Assembly (NCBI GenBank): GCA_030386875.1
Contig: CM059562.1
Span: 71,298,201-71,362,200 of the forward strand
Reading direction: 5' to 3'
DNA from: Morinoia aosen
Taxonomy: Eukaryota; Arthropoda; Malacostraca; Amphipoda; Talitridae
DNA: 64,000 nt
Below, piece by piece: positions 25,147 through 38,800 of this stretch (its first letter is position 1; every line of letters starts with the position of its first letter). The translations under genes were made by a program, and so were the position numbers. Below the pieces are notes generated by a model. The model made no database searches. It had not been told where the DNA came from and saw only the letters and a list, made by a program, of their open reading frames with translations.

Positions 25147-25467
25147 CTAATTCGGGATATTTTTTGAGCTATAAGTTACGTACTGCACTGTTACCAGCTC
25201 CATCAAATTCCCGATATTAGATTCCTTGAGCGCTATCGGCACTTCTGGACCATCAGACAAATGTTCGCCAGGCTCCTGACAGTCTAGCGCTCCAACGCCC
25301 AACTTTAACAGTAATTGCCTCGTCTCCTGCTGCTGCATACTCCAAGTTGTTAGATTTGAAGCAGAAAATCCGCCTGGGACCGATGTGATGCTCTCCCGTG
25401 ACAGCTTAGGGCTCCGGATAAAAGTTGTCTCCGCTGCCTTATTGAGGCCGATGGCTCCAGACGCCAT
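25147..25467 (-). CDS. Hypothetical minus-strand ORF in the S1-S2 intron (106 codons)
   Basis: Not recognised. Seen: ATG at 25467 (minus) opens a frame MASGAIGLNKAAETTFIRSP, KLSRESITSVPGGFSASNL, MQQQETRQLLLKLGVGAL, DCQEPGEHLSDGPEVPIAL, KESNIGNLMELVTVQ. After MEL a possible donor occurs (CTG/gtaaca at 25195); a second possible one (TAC/gtaact) is 15 nt further on. Composition is protein-like and GC-richer than the intron. It may be the first coding exon of a gene nested antisense in the channel intron, with later exons at about 20.2 and 19.4 kb. Without transcripts this stays hypothetical. Confidence 0.33.
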   Translation of the reverse strand: MASGAIGLNKAAETTFIRSPKLSRESITSVPGGFSASNLTTWSMQQQETRQLLLKLGVGALDCQEPGEHLSDGPEVPIALKESNIGNLMELVTVQYVTYSSKNIPN

Positions 25468-25979
25468 GAGGCTTTTTTCTTGTTCAGTGATGAGCTTATC
25501 AGATCATAGCCAGCCTAGAGTCGCGACTGTCTCTGTCTATCTCTCGCGCGTCTAATTTCAAACTGTATTCGTTTTCTTTTGTTTGTTTGTGTAAGGCAAT
25601 TAATTCAAAATGATCATGTTATACTCAAATAAATCTCTAAATTGTTTTCGAAGTTTAACAAATTCATGAAACTGGCAAGCATTATGAAATTGAAATATAA
25701 CAGCGCACTAACAAGCGAACATATGATTTAAATTGACATCTGTAGTATTCGTGGGCAAAAAAAGAAACACGCTGTAATTTCAGCTGAACATAAGTGTATT
25801 TTTTGAACTGATGATTGGGTAACTTTAATGACTCTTCTTTTATTTCCAGTACGAAATAAATTTCAAATCAAAAGTGTTAAACATTTTGTGAGACTTGCTT
25901 CATTGACAATTGCTTACTGTACGAAGGCTGTTATTGTTTTAGATTCATTGAGTTCAAAATTCATCCTTGAAAGCTTTTT

Positions 25980-27370
25980 CTAGAGTTCAGTTAACGAGAG
26001 TCCCCCTCCCCGTTGTAAATTGAGTAAACTTCTTGAACCAGTCCTCACTGGCATTAAGAATCAGGATACATTTGGCAATGCTTTCAAAGGTATTGAAACT
26101 ATTAGAAGTATTCCTAATGTTAAAGGTTCACCCATCGCTTTGTTTGATGAGGAATCACTGCATACAAATATTCCTCTCCAGGAAACCATTGAGTTTTGTC
26201 GAAACCGGTTGTTTTCGGAGGGTAACTTAAAATTTATGGGCTTAACGCGGAAAATATTTAAAACCTTACTGGAACTATAAGTAATGCATTACATTTTTTA
26301 TAATTGCAGGTAAACATTGGAAACAAATAGAAGGTCCAGCTATGGGACTTCTATATGCACCTTCACTTGCCAACATTTTTTTGCTTTTTACGAAGCAAAG
26401 TAGTTAGAAAAATATCCTCCCAATTTTAAGCCAGTGTGCTGCAACCGATACGTGGACTACACTTTTGTTCTGTTCAGAAATCCATTGCACGTCGAGCAGT
26501 TTTTTAAGTACCTTAATTTTAAGCATAAATTAATTAAGTTTACCATGGAAGGGGAACAGAACAACACTTTAGCCTTTTCAAACTGTCTCGTGGCAAGAGG
26601 CGAGAATTAGTTTCTGACTTCAGTGCATCGTAAGCCCACTTCTACAAGATTAAGTTCCAGTTTCTTCAGTTTTTTGCTCAACAAGTTTCAAAATTAATTG
26701 GATTCAAACTTGAATCAATAGAGGGTACAAAGTACGTTCAACTTCGGAAAATATTAATTGGGAATTTGAATTTTTAAGTACTCATTTGACGGCTGATGAG
26801 TTTCCATCGGGCGTCATTAATTCCCAAATTAAAAAATTTATCCTGAAGCAATACGCTTCTCAAGCTATTAAAGAAAACAATAAAGACCATTTATATTGCT
26901 CATTTCCGCATTTTGGAGCGCCGTCTGAGACGTTGTCACGTGAAATAAAATAAAAAAAAGTGTTTAAGATATGTTCATAACTTTTGGTTATGCGTCACTT
27001 GAGTTAATAATTTAAGAATACTTTTTCCGGTACAAGGATACGCTTCCCATTGATATGCGAGCTTCTCTGGCTTACTCCTACAGTTGTGCACAGCGCATAT
27101 CGTTGTACAGCGGCATGACGTCACTGAATTTTCCTATCAGAGAGGCCATCACTGTGGTGGAAGCTTCTGTACAAGGATTCAATTAGCACGTTCACCTCAT
27201 TCTGCAGTACGCAATCAAAAAATGCAATGTAGCCATATCTGTTGCCGATTTCAAAATTTTAAGCTCTGCTTTGACTCCCTATGATTTCAGGATTTTGAAG
27301 TCCCTACATATTTTTTAGCAAAAAACTGGCCTAAACAATACGAACAGGGTATTCCCTTTGCAAATAGTAA
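25980..27370 (+). mobile_element. Decayed Penelope-like retroelement (RT plus GIY-YIG end)
   Basis: Seen: read across several frames and stops, the stretch gives reverse-transcriptase pieces: FDEESLHTNIPLQETIEF (26140-26200), EGPAMGLLYAPSLANIFL (about 26330-26385), RYVDYTFVLFRNPLHVEQFF (about 26448-26507), FTMEGEQNNTLAFSNCLV and VHRKPTSTRLSSSFFSFLL, then FPHFGAPSETLSREIKK (about 26907), RYKDTLPIDMRASLAYSYSC (about 27031-27090) and FRILKSLHIF near 27290-27320. Known: the order YVDDTF-like RT, then VYRKPT, then a Cys-containing GIY-YIG endonuclease region matches Penelope-like elements of animals. YVDY replaces the catalytic YVDD, and many stops and frameshifts show it is dead. It lies in sense orientation in the S1-S2 intron. 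Ends are approximate; no long terminal repeat was seen. Confidence 0.85.
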
Positions 27371-28657
27371 ATAGATAACTACCTCTTCATTTACCTGTTC
27401 AATTTTATATATTTTTTTCTTTGTCATATTTTGCTTTTCTTTTTGTGATATCCTTCAATACCTGCCATTCTCTGTATTTTGATCTTTTATTTCAGAGACG
27501 GAATGGGTTTTATTTTTTGAACTAATAATAGAGCTGGACTCCCAAACATTTTTTTAGTAAATATGATTAATTTCCTCTGAATTTCCTTTGCTTTTAAGTT
27601 TCTAATGACGTGGCTACTCAAGCAAACTTCTGACTTGTTCAGTGTTTATGTATTGATGCTCATTTTATCGATATTCACTAATTTTCTATGCATTAATTTA
27701 GGGAAGTCGATGCATTTAGTGCTGCACATTATTATTCCAATGAGATTAAGCCGAACAAAAATGTCTTGTATCTGTAAGGAACGGTTGATGTTATTAAGAA
27801 TAAATCCCATTCGTGTTAAGACGCTCCATTTACATGTATCCTACCCATTAATACATAAATGAAGCTTTTGTTGTGCTAAATACTAGTAGGTAAAATTTTT
27901 ACGCAGCGGAAAATCTCTTATTAATTATTCAAATTTGTAATTTCGCTGTGTTAGAACTGTGTCCATGATGCCTTCACGCGCCATTCGAGAACTTTGACTG
28001 CTGTTCCGCTCTGCAACGGTAGACATTGCTGCCACCTTTCAGGCATTTTTAAAACCTCGCATACTTGTACAGTGTTTCGTCTTGCAGTACGCTATTAATT
28101 GCTCGACAACACACGTTGACAGCCATAAAAATTTGACTTGAAATATTGAATTGTTGATGAAAGCGAGATAATTTTAATAGATTATTTTTATATTTACGAG
28201 TGTTAGACTTGCTCTACTTCTTGATGCTGTATTTTAGGTTGTAGTGTTTTTGGAAATTTACGTGCATTGCATTTTTTTTACCTCATGGACACCATGTTCT
28301 AGGCTGCTAATTGTGTAAAGTTTCAAAAGAGAGTAAAGTTTCATATCCATTTGTGGATATGATACACGTAAATTTCAAATGAATGCTTCATCAACCATTA
28401 TTATTACACCGATTTTGAAAAAAAAAATAAATATTCTTTTAAACACTCCTATATGGCTTCTCGAAAACTCATTCAAATGCATATTGCAATGTACCAAAGA
28501 CGCAACTCCCTCTCGCATCTTTCTAAGACGCAGCTTCCTCTCGCACAGTGGACTTTGGCTTCTGGAAAACTCGCTCAAATACATACTGCTTCATTCTAAG
28601 ACGAAGCTTCTTCTCACATTCTTACCATTCTAAGACGAAGCTTCCTCTCGCACGCAG

Positions 28658-28836
28658 TGGACATCATGTTCATGGTGGACATTGCCATCAACTTCCGGAC
28701 GACGTACGTGAACCAGCAGGACGAGGTGGTGTCCGACCCCCTCAAGATCGCCCTGCACTACCTGAGAGGGTGGTTCATCATTGACATGGTGGCGGCCATC
28801 CCTTTCGATCTGCTCATCGTCGCTGATAATGAAAAG
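28658..28836 (+). CDS. sei: ERG channel exon: S2, S2-S3 loop and S3
   Basis: Seen: acceptor cacgcag, donor GAAAAG/gtatgc; phase 2 in (TG completes Val with the preceding G), phase 0 out. It encodes [18 protein letters not shown] (S2, with the acidic residues D in VDIMF and VDIAINF that face the S4 arginines), the cytoplasmic loop [18 protein letters not shown], then [19 protein letters not shown] (S3). It ends ADNEK, the start of the extracellular S3-S4 loop. Known: INFRTTYV and [16 protein letters not shown] are invariant through ERG/EAG/ELK channels. The 179 nt are markedly GC-richer than the flanking introns, as are the other exons. Confidence 0.96.
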
Positions 28837-30034
28837 GTATGCACTTCTCAACTTGTTCGCGTCATCTTGGCGGAGAGAAATGATCGCGAAGTTAGTGAGC
28901 TGTTCTTTCACTCGTGAATTACTGTTTTTTGAACTATTGGCCGTTCTCAGACAGCAGGCACGAAATCTTTGTCATATGAATCTCTTAATTGGATTTTAAG
29001 CTTTTAATGTTCCTAAATTAATTTGAGCGTTCTTGCTGACCGTTAGTGAAGTCATCTAAATAAATTCAATTACTAGTGAAAATAAGCATTTCGACTCATG
29101 AATTAAAGAATGGTACCTGTTTTATTATGGCTTGTTTTCAAGCTAAGCCAGAAGATGCCTAAGTGGTCGGCAAAACGTATTTGAAGATTACTTCCAGGTG
29201 ATATGTTTTTGTAGAAGCCAGGCGATAACAAATTACAATTCTAAATTTACCCTACGATTTATTCAAAATAAGCTAAACCAAGTTTAAAACATTTCGATTC
29301 TTCCAACTTTCAGTCATGCTGAGAATAAACTTTTTTTCAACATTCTTTTTATGTCAACCGTTTGATGTCGCACTATAAATGAAAAGTTAAAATTCGGATC
29401 AGCTCGGTTGTCTCGGAAGAAAACATTCGCCGCCGTGTTTGTCTCTTTCTGCAATTACAATCTGTTGATGTTGAATATTGCAGGCCTAGCTGACAAACAA
29501 ACCATCGCAGCAAATATGAAATTACTTGTTTTGTTGTCAAACTGCGGTTTACGCGAACATAAAAATTAACGTCAAATCACGGAAAGCGTTTCATTTTAAT
29601 GTCAAGATTTATATTAATTGTTATTCAAAAATACTCAAAGCCCGAAATCTGTAAAACATTTAAAACTCGTTCATCACGTTTCACTACTCACAACTGTCAT
29701 TTGTAAATATAGTAATTATGACAAATTAATTCTTAGGAGTATCCACTGCCAGACATGTATATAACGCAAACATATTAGTAATGCTTTGATTCTGGAATTT
29801 GGCTTCTGGAACGTTGTACAAAAAGATGAAATTTAAAACGCGCATCAAAAGCTATTTCATCCTCAATTTTGGAAGCCATAGTTCTCACGAGACAGTTCCA
29901 CAAGTTTTTTTCCCTTTACCATTTAGCAATATAGCGCAAATTATTTGACTCCACAACATTATGGCTGTGCCGATTGCCATTTTTGGCAGTGTGGACAAAA
30001 CTTACAACTGCCTCTACTTGAATTTTAATACTTT

Positions 30035-30145
30035 CTAATATTCCTGGTATTGACAAACCATGTTCAATATTTCTAATATTCGTGGTCTCAACAAACCACG
30101 TTCAATATTTTTAATATTCGTGGTATCTACAAACCCTGATTAGTA
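30035..30145. repeat. Tandem repeat, about 45 bp x 2.5
   Basis: Seen: TTCTAATATTCCTGGTATTG, TTCTAATATTCGTGGTCTCA and TTTAATATTCGTGGTATCTA each followed by ACAAACC. It lies about 320 bp upstream of the 12-nt microexon. Confidence 0.7.
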
Positions 30146-30461
30146 TTAATGTGTTCAATTCAAAGTTTGGATCATTCTAAGAGTTGTAGTATAATAAACT
30201 TTTGATGGCTACTAATCTCACTTTCTTATTGGTCTTAATTTTCATCCAATGAGAAATTCCGTCGTGAAGAAGTTATAACTAACAATGATCAATCCGGTGA
30301 TTGCTGACCAGCTGTAAATTACTCAACAAAATACTAACTCCGCTGCGCAAACAGCGCAAGTAGTTGATCATAAAATGTGTATATTTTGGGCTTGTTTCGA
30401 TAGGGCAATAATCGTTATGATGACAATGCTAAACCATATCATTTCCCTTCTTCTATTTCAG

Positions 30462-30473
30462 AACTCGGGAGAG
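30462..30473 (+). CDS. sei: ERG channel 12-nt microexon, S3-S4 loop (NSGE)
   Basis: Seen: a pyrimidine-rich tract and ctatttcag lead into AACTCGGGAGAG, followed by gtaagat, close to the ideal donor. It is phase 0 in and out and encodes Asn-Ser-Gly-Glu. It lies in the intron that separates S3 from S4, exactly where ERG channels vary in loop length (hERG has a short Gly/Ser/Glu stretch here). Because it adds four codons without shifting frame it can be included or skipped. The inference rests on splice signals, phase and residue composition; a 12-nt match could occur by chance, but both signals being strong and in the right phase is unlikely. Transcript evidence is absent. Confidence 0.72.
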
Positions 30474-33400
30474 GTAAGATGTGATCTGCTCTAGTGTGCG
30501 CTCTTGATAGTCGCTACAGCCATGTGCTCCGCCTTATGTGTACCTCTTTTCCTTCTTTTTCATGTTGGTGTTGTTTCGACCATGTCTTCTTCTGTTAATG
30601 TACTCTTTATTACTGTGGATGTGCTGTTGATCGGTGTATATAATGCAAATGCTTTCTTTGGATGTAGGGTTAAAAGACTAGACGCCTTTTGCTCCTTTCT
30701 ATAGTTACGATGTGGTGCCCTGCGTTGCTCGAAATTTGCGCCTTGTATCTAAAGGTCGAAATAATTATTCATCACTGTTTGTACGTTTTACTTCATTAAA
30801 TCATCCGTATTTGTTTCTTCATTAATTCCTTTTTATTCAATACATTTGAAGCTTTGGGGCTTACCTTGGCCGCATTTCACTTTTATTTTTGCACGGGTCA
30901 TATGCGCACTATTATTTCCTGACAGAAGGATTCGACAACATGCACTCATGAATTTTTTCAGAAGCGTATTTCATTCGTTCATGCATCGAAGCAGGCATGT
31001 TCAGTAGTGCCAAGTATGTGGTAATTTCATTACGCTAACAAGTTAATTTAATTTGGAGTCGCTTAAGGTTGTCCAAAGGGTCCTAAACTATTCGCTAATG
31101 TGTGATCTTCTCTCGGTAGGAAGATCAGGTAATTTTGTGTAAAGATGGTTTTATTCTGTTTAATTTTTTAACTGCATTCTTTAATGCGTTCGCAGTAAAT
31201 AAAGTTTGTTGTATTATAATTAAAACACAGCTTCTCGCTGAAATCAAGCCATGAATTTATGCACTCGATTTGCAAGTTTACTAAAATCTAGATTAGTCAA
31301 AATCAACTAATCTCTTGTTTTCAATTTCTCTTTTCATACATAATTACTGATGTATTTACTTCTGCTCTCAATTGTACAATGAGATTAAACCAATCAGCTG
31401 TTAGCCATAGGGTAGTTCCCGTGCTCTAGTGATCACTACATCAGACAATGTAGAATTAGCAGCCCACAAATTTGACAGACACGAAGCATCTTACTTGTAT
31501 CGTGGACAGGAATGTTTCACTGCCGGTAAGAGACAAGCGAATCAGAAGCTCGGTGTAACATTACCCACACCTTCAAATACGAAGACTTATTTTAGTCTCG
31601 CTCATAATCATGGCAGTTTAAGAATCCTGCATCAACAGTTAAAATGATCGTAGTTCCATGAAGGTTTAGAAATTATTACCAAGTCTTTCTGTTGTAGATT
31701 AGCGAATTAGTAGAAAAAATTCGTCGGCGTGAAATTAATTGTCCTTGAAAAATCCAAACAATACCGGAGACTAAGCTCTACATTGAACCTTTTAACGGCG
31801 TTCTAAACTATTTTAAATGAAAACAGGATTGCGTGATCTTCACCATAACTCTGTTTATTCTATTTAAATACCGGCTTACCCGTCGAGAAATTTCATGTAG
31901 CTTTACTACGTTTTTCTTACCCTACGGAAAATCCAACATTACGTAGCTCATTTCAAGTATGAGCATTTGGCACTGCTAAGAAAACAATAAGAAAATCTGG
32001 GCAAGGACACCGGCTAATTTTGAACCATAATTTCGTAGCTTTGAAAACCAAAATCCTTTTCGTAAGGCTCACTTTTGGCCTCTCATGTTATCATGAGTAT
32101 AATCTTTGTCGATAGCATTAGTGCCCAGCAAGGAAATTCGGTCTAAGAGATTATTTCTGCAAAGTTCTGACAATTTGATCTGACTTGGTAGTTAAACATC
32201 GAATTAACTTAGCTTGTTTTTGTAGTAATTTTAAACAAAGATCAATGATCCTCTCAATTATATTATACCCTCTTAAATCTTTTATAATCCATTTTTATCG
32301 TTTTTTTTGTAAAGCAAAAGAACGGAAGCTATCTTAAAGAATTTTACCACGACGTACATTCGGAAGCTGATGCATATTGTTGAATTTCACATCGTACAAT
32401 TTGAAGTGGGCATTTATTTACGTAGATCGTAAATCCTGGCATCCAGCAGACCGGCAGGCGAGTCTTATTGAGGTCGCCTGCTGATGTCCATTGCATTTAA
32501 GCGGTTGCCTTTAGGCAGCCCATTGTTGCAAGGCAAGATACTCTGTCATCTCTGTGCGTTCAGTGTGACATCTATTTCCCGTGTTTACACCGACAACCAG
32601 CTTAATACTAGCTGATCATGACAATGACGGGCGTTGATACATTTCGTGTACTCTACTTTTGCTGCAAATTGGACTAAAGTACCAAATACAAATTGTTAAA
32701 GTTGTTGTTATTGTATTCAATGCTCAACATAGGCCTCGCGGTTGAGTGAACAACACATAGGAGTATAACTCAATGCTCAAAACATATCACCCAGATAAAG
32801 GATGATAAATCTTCATGAAGACTTAGATGCTGAAATATGCATCAACGCTTATGTCAATCTCGTTTATTCATTTTTCTTTCAAGTTTGATCCGGGTCATGG
32901 ATGAGAATCAATAGCCTTTTAGAGGAAGACGTTTCTCGTCCCAAAATAATTTCTAATTAAATTTGCTGCATCAATTGCTTTCCCGAAAAGGGTGGTAGAA
33001 AACTGTTACCTTTGTACAGTATTATCGTCTTTCGGGAAATTGTGCTGAAAAGAATTGATATACATCAACCTTAAGGACTTCATGACCATCTAGAAGCTAG
33101 AACAGAAGGTGTTCTCTTTCCCGTGTTCTCTTTTGCTGTGTTTGTCTTCTTCAAGATCAATCGGAAGGAAAATTCTTTCCACAACTATTACCTTCCCGCC
33201 CACTTATCGTCAAAAGTTTGCAATAGGTTTTTTTTCACTGACCTCTTTACATTTTGCCCAATTTATCTCTGTTGAGAATAGTATCCAAAATGTCAACCAA
33301 GTTCGCGGATGTGTCTCATTTTATTTTCTCCGTACGAATGCACACGTGTCTCTTTTAGGCCCTCACGTTGTGTCTTCGGCGGCAGGGAAAACTGAGGTTC

Positions 33401-35786
33401 GAGACGCATTGACGCTCTACAATCTTTTTGTGCCCTTTGAATTAAACTCTCGGTGGATTTCCCTATGACAATCGGATACACTATATAACAGTAGTCATGG
33501 ACCCTGGATACAGCCATGAAGATAATAAGGATTAAGCAAAAACGACCAAGCTCGAGACCGATCGTAAATTAAAGTTCATCTCATCTGTTGAAATTTGCAC
33601 CAGTACCATCATCATTCATTCTAATTTAAATTTTAGTTTTCATTTATCGTACACCGTATTTTGTTTACTTGAAAACAATCATTTGAAATTTTTTGTTTAA
33701 TTTCTACAATTTGTTGGTTTTCTTCTTCCGCTATTAAATGCTATTCTTCCGACCACCTCTCGGCCTGCAGTTCAAACTCAGAATGTGGTTGAATTATTTT
33801 TTAGTTTGAGGATGATCAGTGACCAATAAATTTTCGGCTCTGAGCTCAACCACGTACGAAGGGTACATTATCATCACTTGAAGTGGCCCGTTCTCCAATT
33901 TTGTTCATTATTTTCTCTTAAATGCTTCGATGCTTCGGACGTCTCCCAAGACGTACGTGAAACACGAGTATATGTTGTGATACTCTCAGGTTCACTCATA
34001 ATATCAGAGTCCTGCCTCCGATGTAACAGAATTTCTAAGGAGTACTTATAATTCCCTCAGCCATAAAAAGACACGATTCTAATTTTGTTTATGAGGATCT
34101 TACCCTCGAAAGTAAGGGCTAGTTTCTTGATCTCTTTTCTTGATCTTGACCGTTGACTTCCTCGGTACACGAACGTTTATTTGTCTAATATTGCACCACA
34201 CATAATACTATGAATAACGATTACAACTCATGAAAACATAGAACACAGTGTTAAAAAGCTTACAATAATTGAACATTTCATTCAAATACTACATAAGTAC
34301 GTTGCATGGAAAGACCCTACAATATACCGTGCGCAGTATGTAGGTTATTTTCTGAACCTCGACTTGCTTCCATTTCTTTCAGCTGATGGAACCTAAGTTC
34401 AATCGCAAGCTAGATGGTAATAGCATTACTTCCAATTCGCCAGTGTTTTTCTCCTATTGGTTAAAGCCCAGAAAATCGACTTCCACCTTCCGGGTGTTTT
34501 AGACTCATTATGTCTACTTTGTTTATTTTCTGTTTCTCCGAAAGGTTTCACGCATTTTAGAACCAGTCCTAGCGTAGAACAAATAATCTTTTCGAGATAA
34601 ACAGTGCGCATGAAGTGACTGTGGTCTCAATGGTTGTTATATTTTTCTAGAAATGTTAATGTTTACCGAATTTCATTGTGTTATGGTCATCTGTTAGGCT
34701 TTGTTTTTTTCTCTTAATAACAATGATTATACCCGGCAAGCAGTCAATGTAACCAAGACTTTAGTAGAAAGCATAAATTATTGACTTTGAGATGGCCTAC
34801 TCTCTCTTCGCCGATGACATGCCCCTCTCCGTCGCCAATTGTCTTCGACTTGCGTGTGAACCGTAATTTAGAGCATTGAGCACAGAGAGGATTCATTGCG
34901 AATACAAAAGAAGCTTTAGCGGAAACCGTTTGCACATACCACAGATATTGAACATAATTTATACACTGTTTCAAAGTTGTAAGGTGCTGCATCTGATAAG
35001 CTTCTCTAACAGTTCCTTTCGAATTCTACATGCGGAATCCAACGATTTCAACCATTTTATAAATGAATTTTAGCTTTTCAATTTCTGTCCTCGTCTACAT
35101 CTTCAACTGTTCCTTTTATTTTCCCACGACGAACGGAAACACCGACTTCGCAGATGCCATCTCGACTTTTCGATGCGTTTTATTGTTATTTCATGACGTA
35201 ATGTGTTCTAATATAGTTTGTTTTTCACAGCCAACTCCAAAAATTGAGGTGCTAAATGAGGTAACTGATTTGTTTTGTCCAGAAAGTTCGTGGAACACTT
35301 TAATCCTGTTCTATATTTATCACAAATTTTTCCCATCTTTTGCTTTGCCAACTAGCTATATCGGCACTTTTTAGTCCAATGATTGACGCCTAGGCTATCT
35401 ACTTAAAATGGAAATCTATTTCGTGTGTACACTTATTTTTACGGGCATTATTTTTTGAAGAACTTAAGTTTGATTTGATGACGCTGGTTTCGCAGCTCCC
35501 TATGCTTTTCCCCGATCTTAAATTCCTGTCGACAACGACACCGAACAGAACAGTTCGATAGTGTCCGGTTCCGTTGTCAATTAATTTTTGATTGGGTACT
35601 GAAAGAAACATGCTCTTGGTCTGAATGAACGTAAGAGCGTTGCCTTACAAATCGCAGCGTAGCCCTGATATCGGATATTCAAATAAGTTACTTAAAAAAA
35701 ATCATAATGGCACGGGTGATAACGTAAGTTCTGCTCCATGCACTTGGCTAAGATACGTGCTGTTTTTTTATAAACCTCATACTCAT

Positions 35787-35845
35787 AGTCTTTACGTCAT
35801 CACTAAAAAGCTCAACCTGAGCTTTTTAGTGATTACTTAAAGACT
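35787..35845. repeat. 28-bp near-perfect hairpin with 3-nt loop
   Basis: Seen: 28-nt arms 35787-35814 and 35818-35845 around ACC, with two mismatched positions. The inner 16 pairs around CACTAAAAAGCTCA are perfect. It lies in the 11-kb intron between microexons. Confidence 0.85.
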
Positions 35846-38800
35846 GTTTGACCTAACAGCATCCGATAACTTCAAAGAGTTATACATTACATTATTTCAA
35901 AAAAGCTCCAACTAGAGCATTTAAGCTAGAAAAAACTGCAAGTGGCGCATCCAAGTAGACTGAACAGGACTTATGCTCCAAGCTGTGCCGCCGAGCAGCG
36001 GTAATTGTTTGAAATTCCGGCCCCTGCGTTTGTAATCAACTGCTTACGGTTGTGACGGTCACTCGCACTCGTTCAGACCATGTACAAGTTTCTCCGAGAA
36101 GTGGGCGTCCCCGCTTGCAGCACTCAACTTTCCCTCACAACACTTGATGTTAATTATATTCTTGTCATCTTGGATGGCCTTCATGTGTGACTAACCAAAA
36201 AAGTAATCACCTCCCAGAATTCTCTGCCAATATTTGAGGTTAGGATTAGTGTCTATAAATCTTAAAATTATTGACAATCTACCTCAGCATAATACTTATA
36301 TCTGATGTTTAGCATCACTTATAATTCAAATGATTGGTAGATCTCACTTTCTCGAATGAAATTATTCTTTTTTGACAAATATTATTTCCCCAAATCATCA
36401 GATGAGTACAGTGGTCCTTCAACCAACGACACAATTTACCTTTTGCTCGTAAAATATGTTAAATTATATTCGTAAATATATTATACTATTCTAAACAGTG
36501 TTCTAAGTAGTCATTCGGAATATTTTTTACTAGCCATGGAAACATACATTTAGTTATTAACTTCCGATTTTTCTTGTCTACAACCTGTAATTTTGGTGCC
36601 ATTAAATTAATTGATTACTTGTGAAATCGAAAAACTAGGAAATATTCGTTTCAGGTAAATTTTTTTTAAATTTCAATTGATAAGAGAAAGCCACTTTCCT
36701 GAAGAGCACTCGTGGATTCACTTTGTCTGGGTTTTGACTTTGAATTTTCCCCTGATTTTCACTGTTTTTTGCCGCAAATTTTTATTAATTGATTCATTTA
36801 TGGAAATTTTTCTCACTTTGTTGTGCTGTCACTTGCAAGCTCATATTCGCCTTTTTTTTCTCCAGCAATTTCATGCTTCTTTATTTGCAAAAGATTTCCT
36901 TTTAAAGTGCATATTTTTCTATTCACAAATTGGCACTCAAATGCAAATTTGCTCTGTATTATGTGCAAACTTTCACTCACTCGATAAGTCGTTCACATAA
37001 TTGGTCTTTTTCACTGTTTTGAATACTTGAAAAATTTCTATTTCATGATTAATAACAGTTGCCATCTTCAACTAATCTTTTTTCGATAATTATTGCCTTC
37101 TTAATATTCAAGCACTCAGTCGCTCACTTATTTTCTTCGTGTTTGGATTATCGAAATAGAGATGAATTTCTCACGTTTTTAAAACTCTCTTCATGTCATG
37201 CGATGCTCGTAAAGCGATTTCGTTGATCAACATACTTTTTAAATTATTACCACTTGATCGCGTCATCGTCATTGGTCTCTGGAACTTCATTGATATCTCT
37301 TTTCCAGACCGAAATGAGTTCGGTGCATTTTGAAGATCGAGAGAGATTTGTGACTGTCGCTTGTAAAATTTAGAGTTATACTTTTACCGCTCACGTGACG
37401 CAGCTGCTGCATTCCAATACGGGCGTTTTCAAGTCGCAAGAACGTCATTTTTGGATCGATTGTGGCCATTTTTTTGTGTAAATTCCAGACAAAATGTTAT
37501 TTAGTTTATGATTAGAAATTCACGAGTGACCTTATGGCGCTGCCCAGAGAGTCTGTGTTTATGACTGGTAACAGCGAGTGACGTCTTTACTTTTGGTTTT
37601 TGTTCATTGTGCGCCAAGAAAATTTTTCCCTAGAAATGGATCCAAAACTCTCGTCGGGAAATGTGGATGAGGTAGTCTAGGCAGTTTACAGTTTTTAATT
37701 TTAGGCTTAGTATTAATAACAAATACGAGTACGAGGTGATCATCTGCCGGACATTTTTTTCAGATTTGGGTGTTTTTTTAAAATCAGAGTAGAAGAATAT
37801 GCGTGCTGAATTAGCAGATGTTCATAAACTTTAGCTCGTTTTTTAAAAATTTCTTCAGAACCATAGTAAATACTCGATACAATCATTTTTAACTAGCTTA
37901 CCGTAGAAATCCATCTGTTTAATTTCATTTTCATAAATTATAAAGTAGTGTTATTGTTATGACTTAATTTTCTAACGCTTTGATTCTCGTGTGACTTTGG
38001 CTGATAAATTTTTTGTTATTACATGACCAGTAATTTCATGTTTCCTGGTTATTAGTAGACGTGTTTCAACAAATTGAAACAATTATTCTCATAGCTTTAT
38101 AAAATGAATGGCTTTTTAACAAGCATGAAAGCATTTTAGTTAACCAACACGAGAATTTACCTTTTTCATTTTTGGTATCGTTTGGTTCGAAATTATCGCC
38201 TTAACTTCTTTCGTTTGTAGGCCACAGTAATTCATCTGTGGTAAAGTTTGTTTTGCTGCTTGTGTTAGCCTTGCTGCACATTTTGGAGCGCTTATTTGGT
38301 GTATAGACCTCAATTTTGCGCTGTTGGGGCTGAGGATCCGATTCATGGCTACAGGGAAAATTATTAAGATTACCGTACCCTCTCCTAGCCTAAATTTTAC
38401 GAACGGAAGCAAAGCTTGGTTAGCACGCGTTTTTGATGTTTTTGAAGAGTTGAAGCCTCTTTTGTCTGAATACTAGGTGTTAGTTCAAGAAAAACTAGAG
38501 CCGACTGCTGCGATTAGTATCCCTTCACTAGCTTCAGGGAACTTCATTTCTAGCCAACGATATTCTGCTGCTCGTCTTTCAGCCCTTTATTATTGCAGTC
38601 GACCACGCTTCCCCCAACAAATGATTATAAAGCGATTGATGCGAATTACGGGATTCTTTTTATGAAATACAATATTTACGTTGAATTGCTTCCCGGCTCA
38701 GAGCTCAGCGTTCGTTTTCAAGTCCAGAGCTTCCTAGATATTCTTTAATCAAAAAAGTAGGCGCTGAAGATGTCAAGTTGGTGGTAAAATTAATTATTGC

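Noticed and set aside
36677..37000. 107-codon Phe-rich frame in the microexon interval
   Set aside because: T-rich composition, no splice sites that fit channel phases, no motif.
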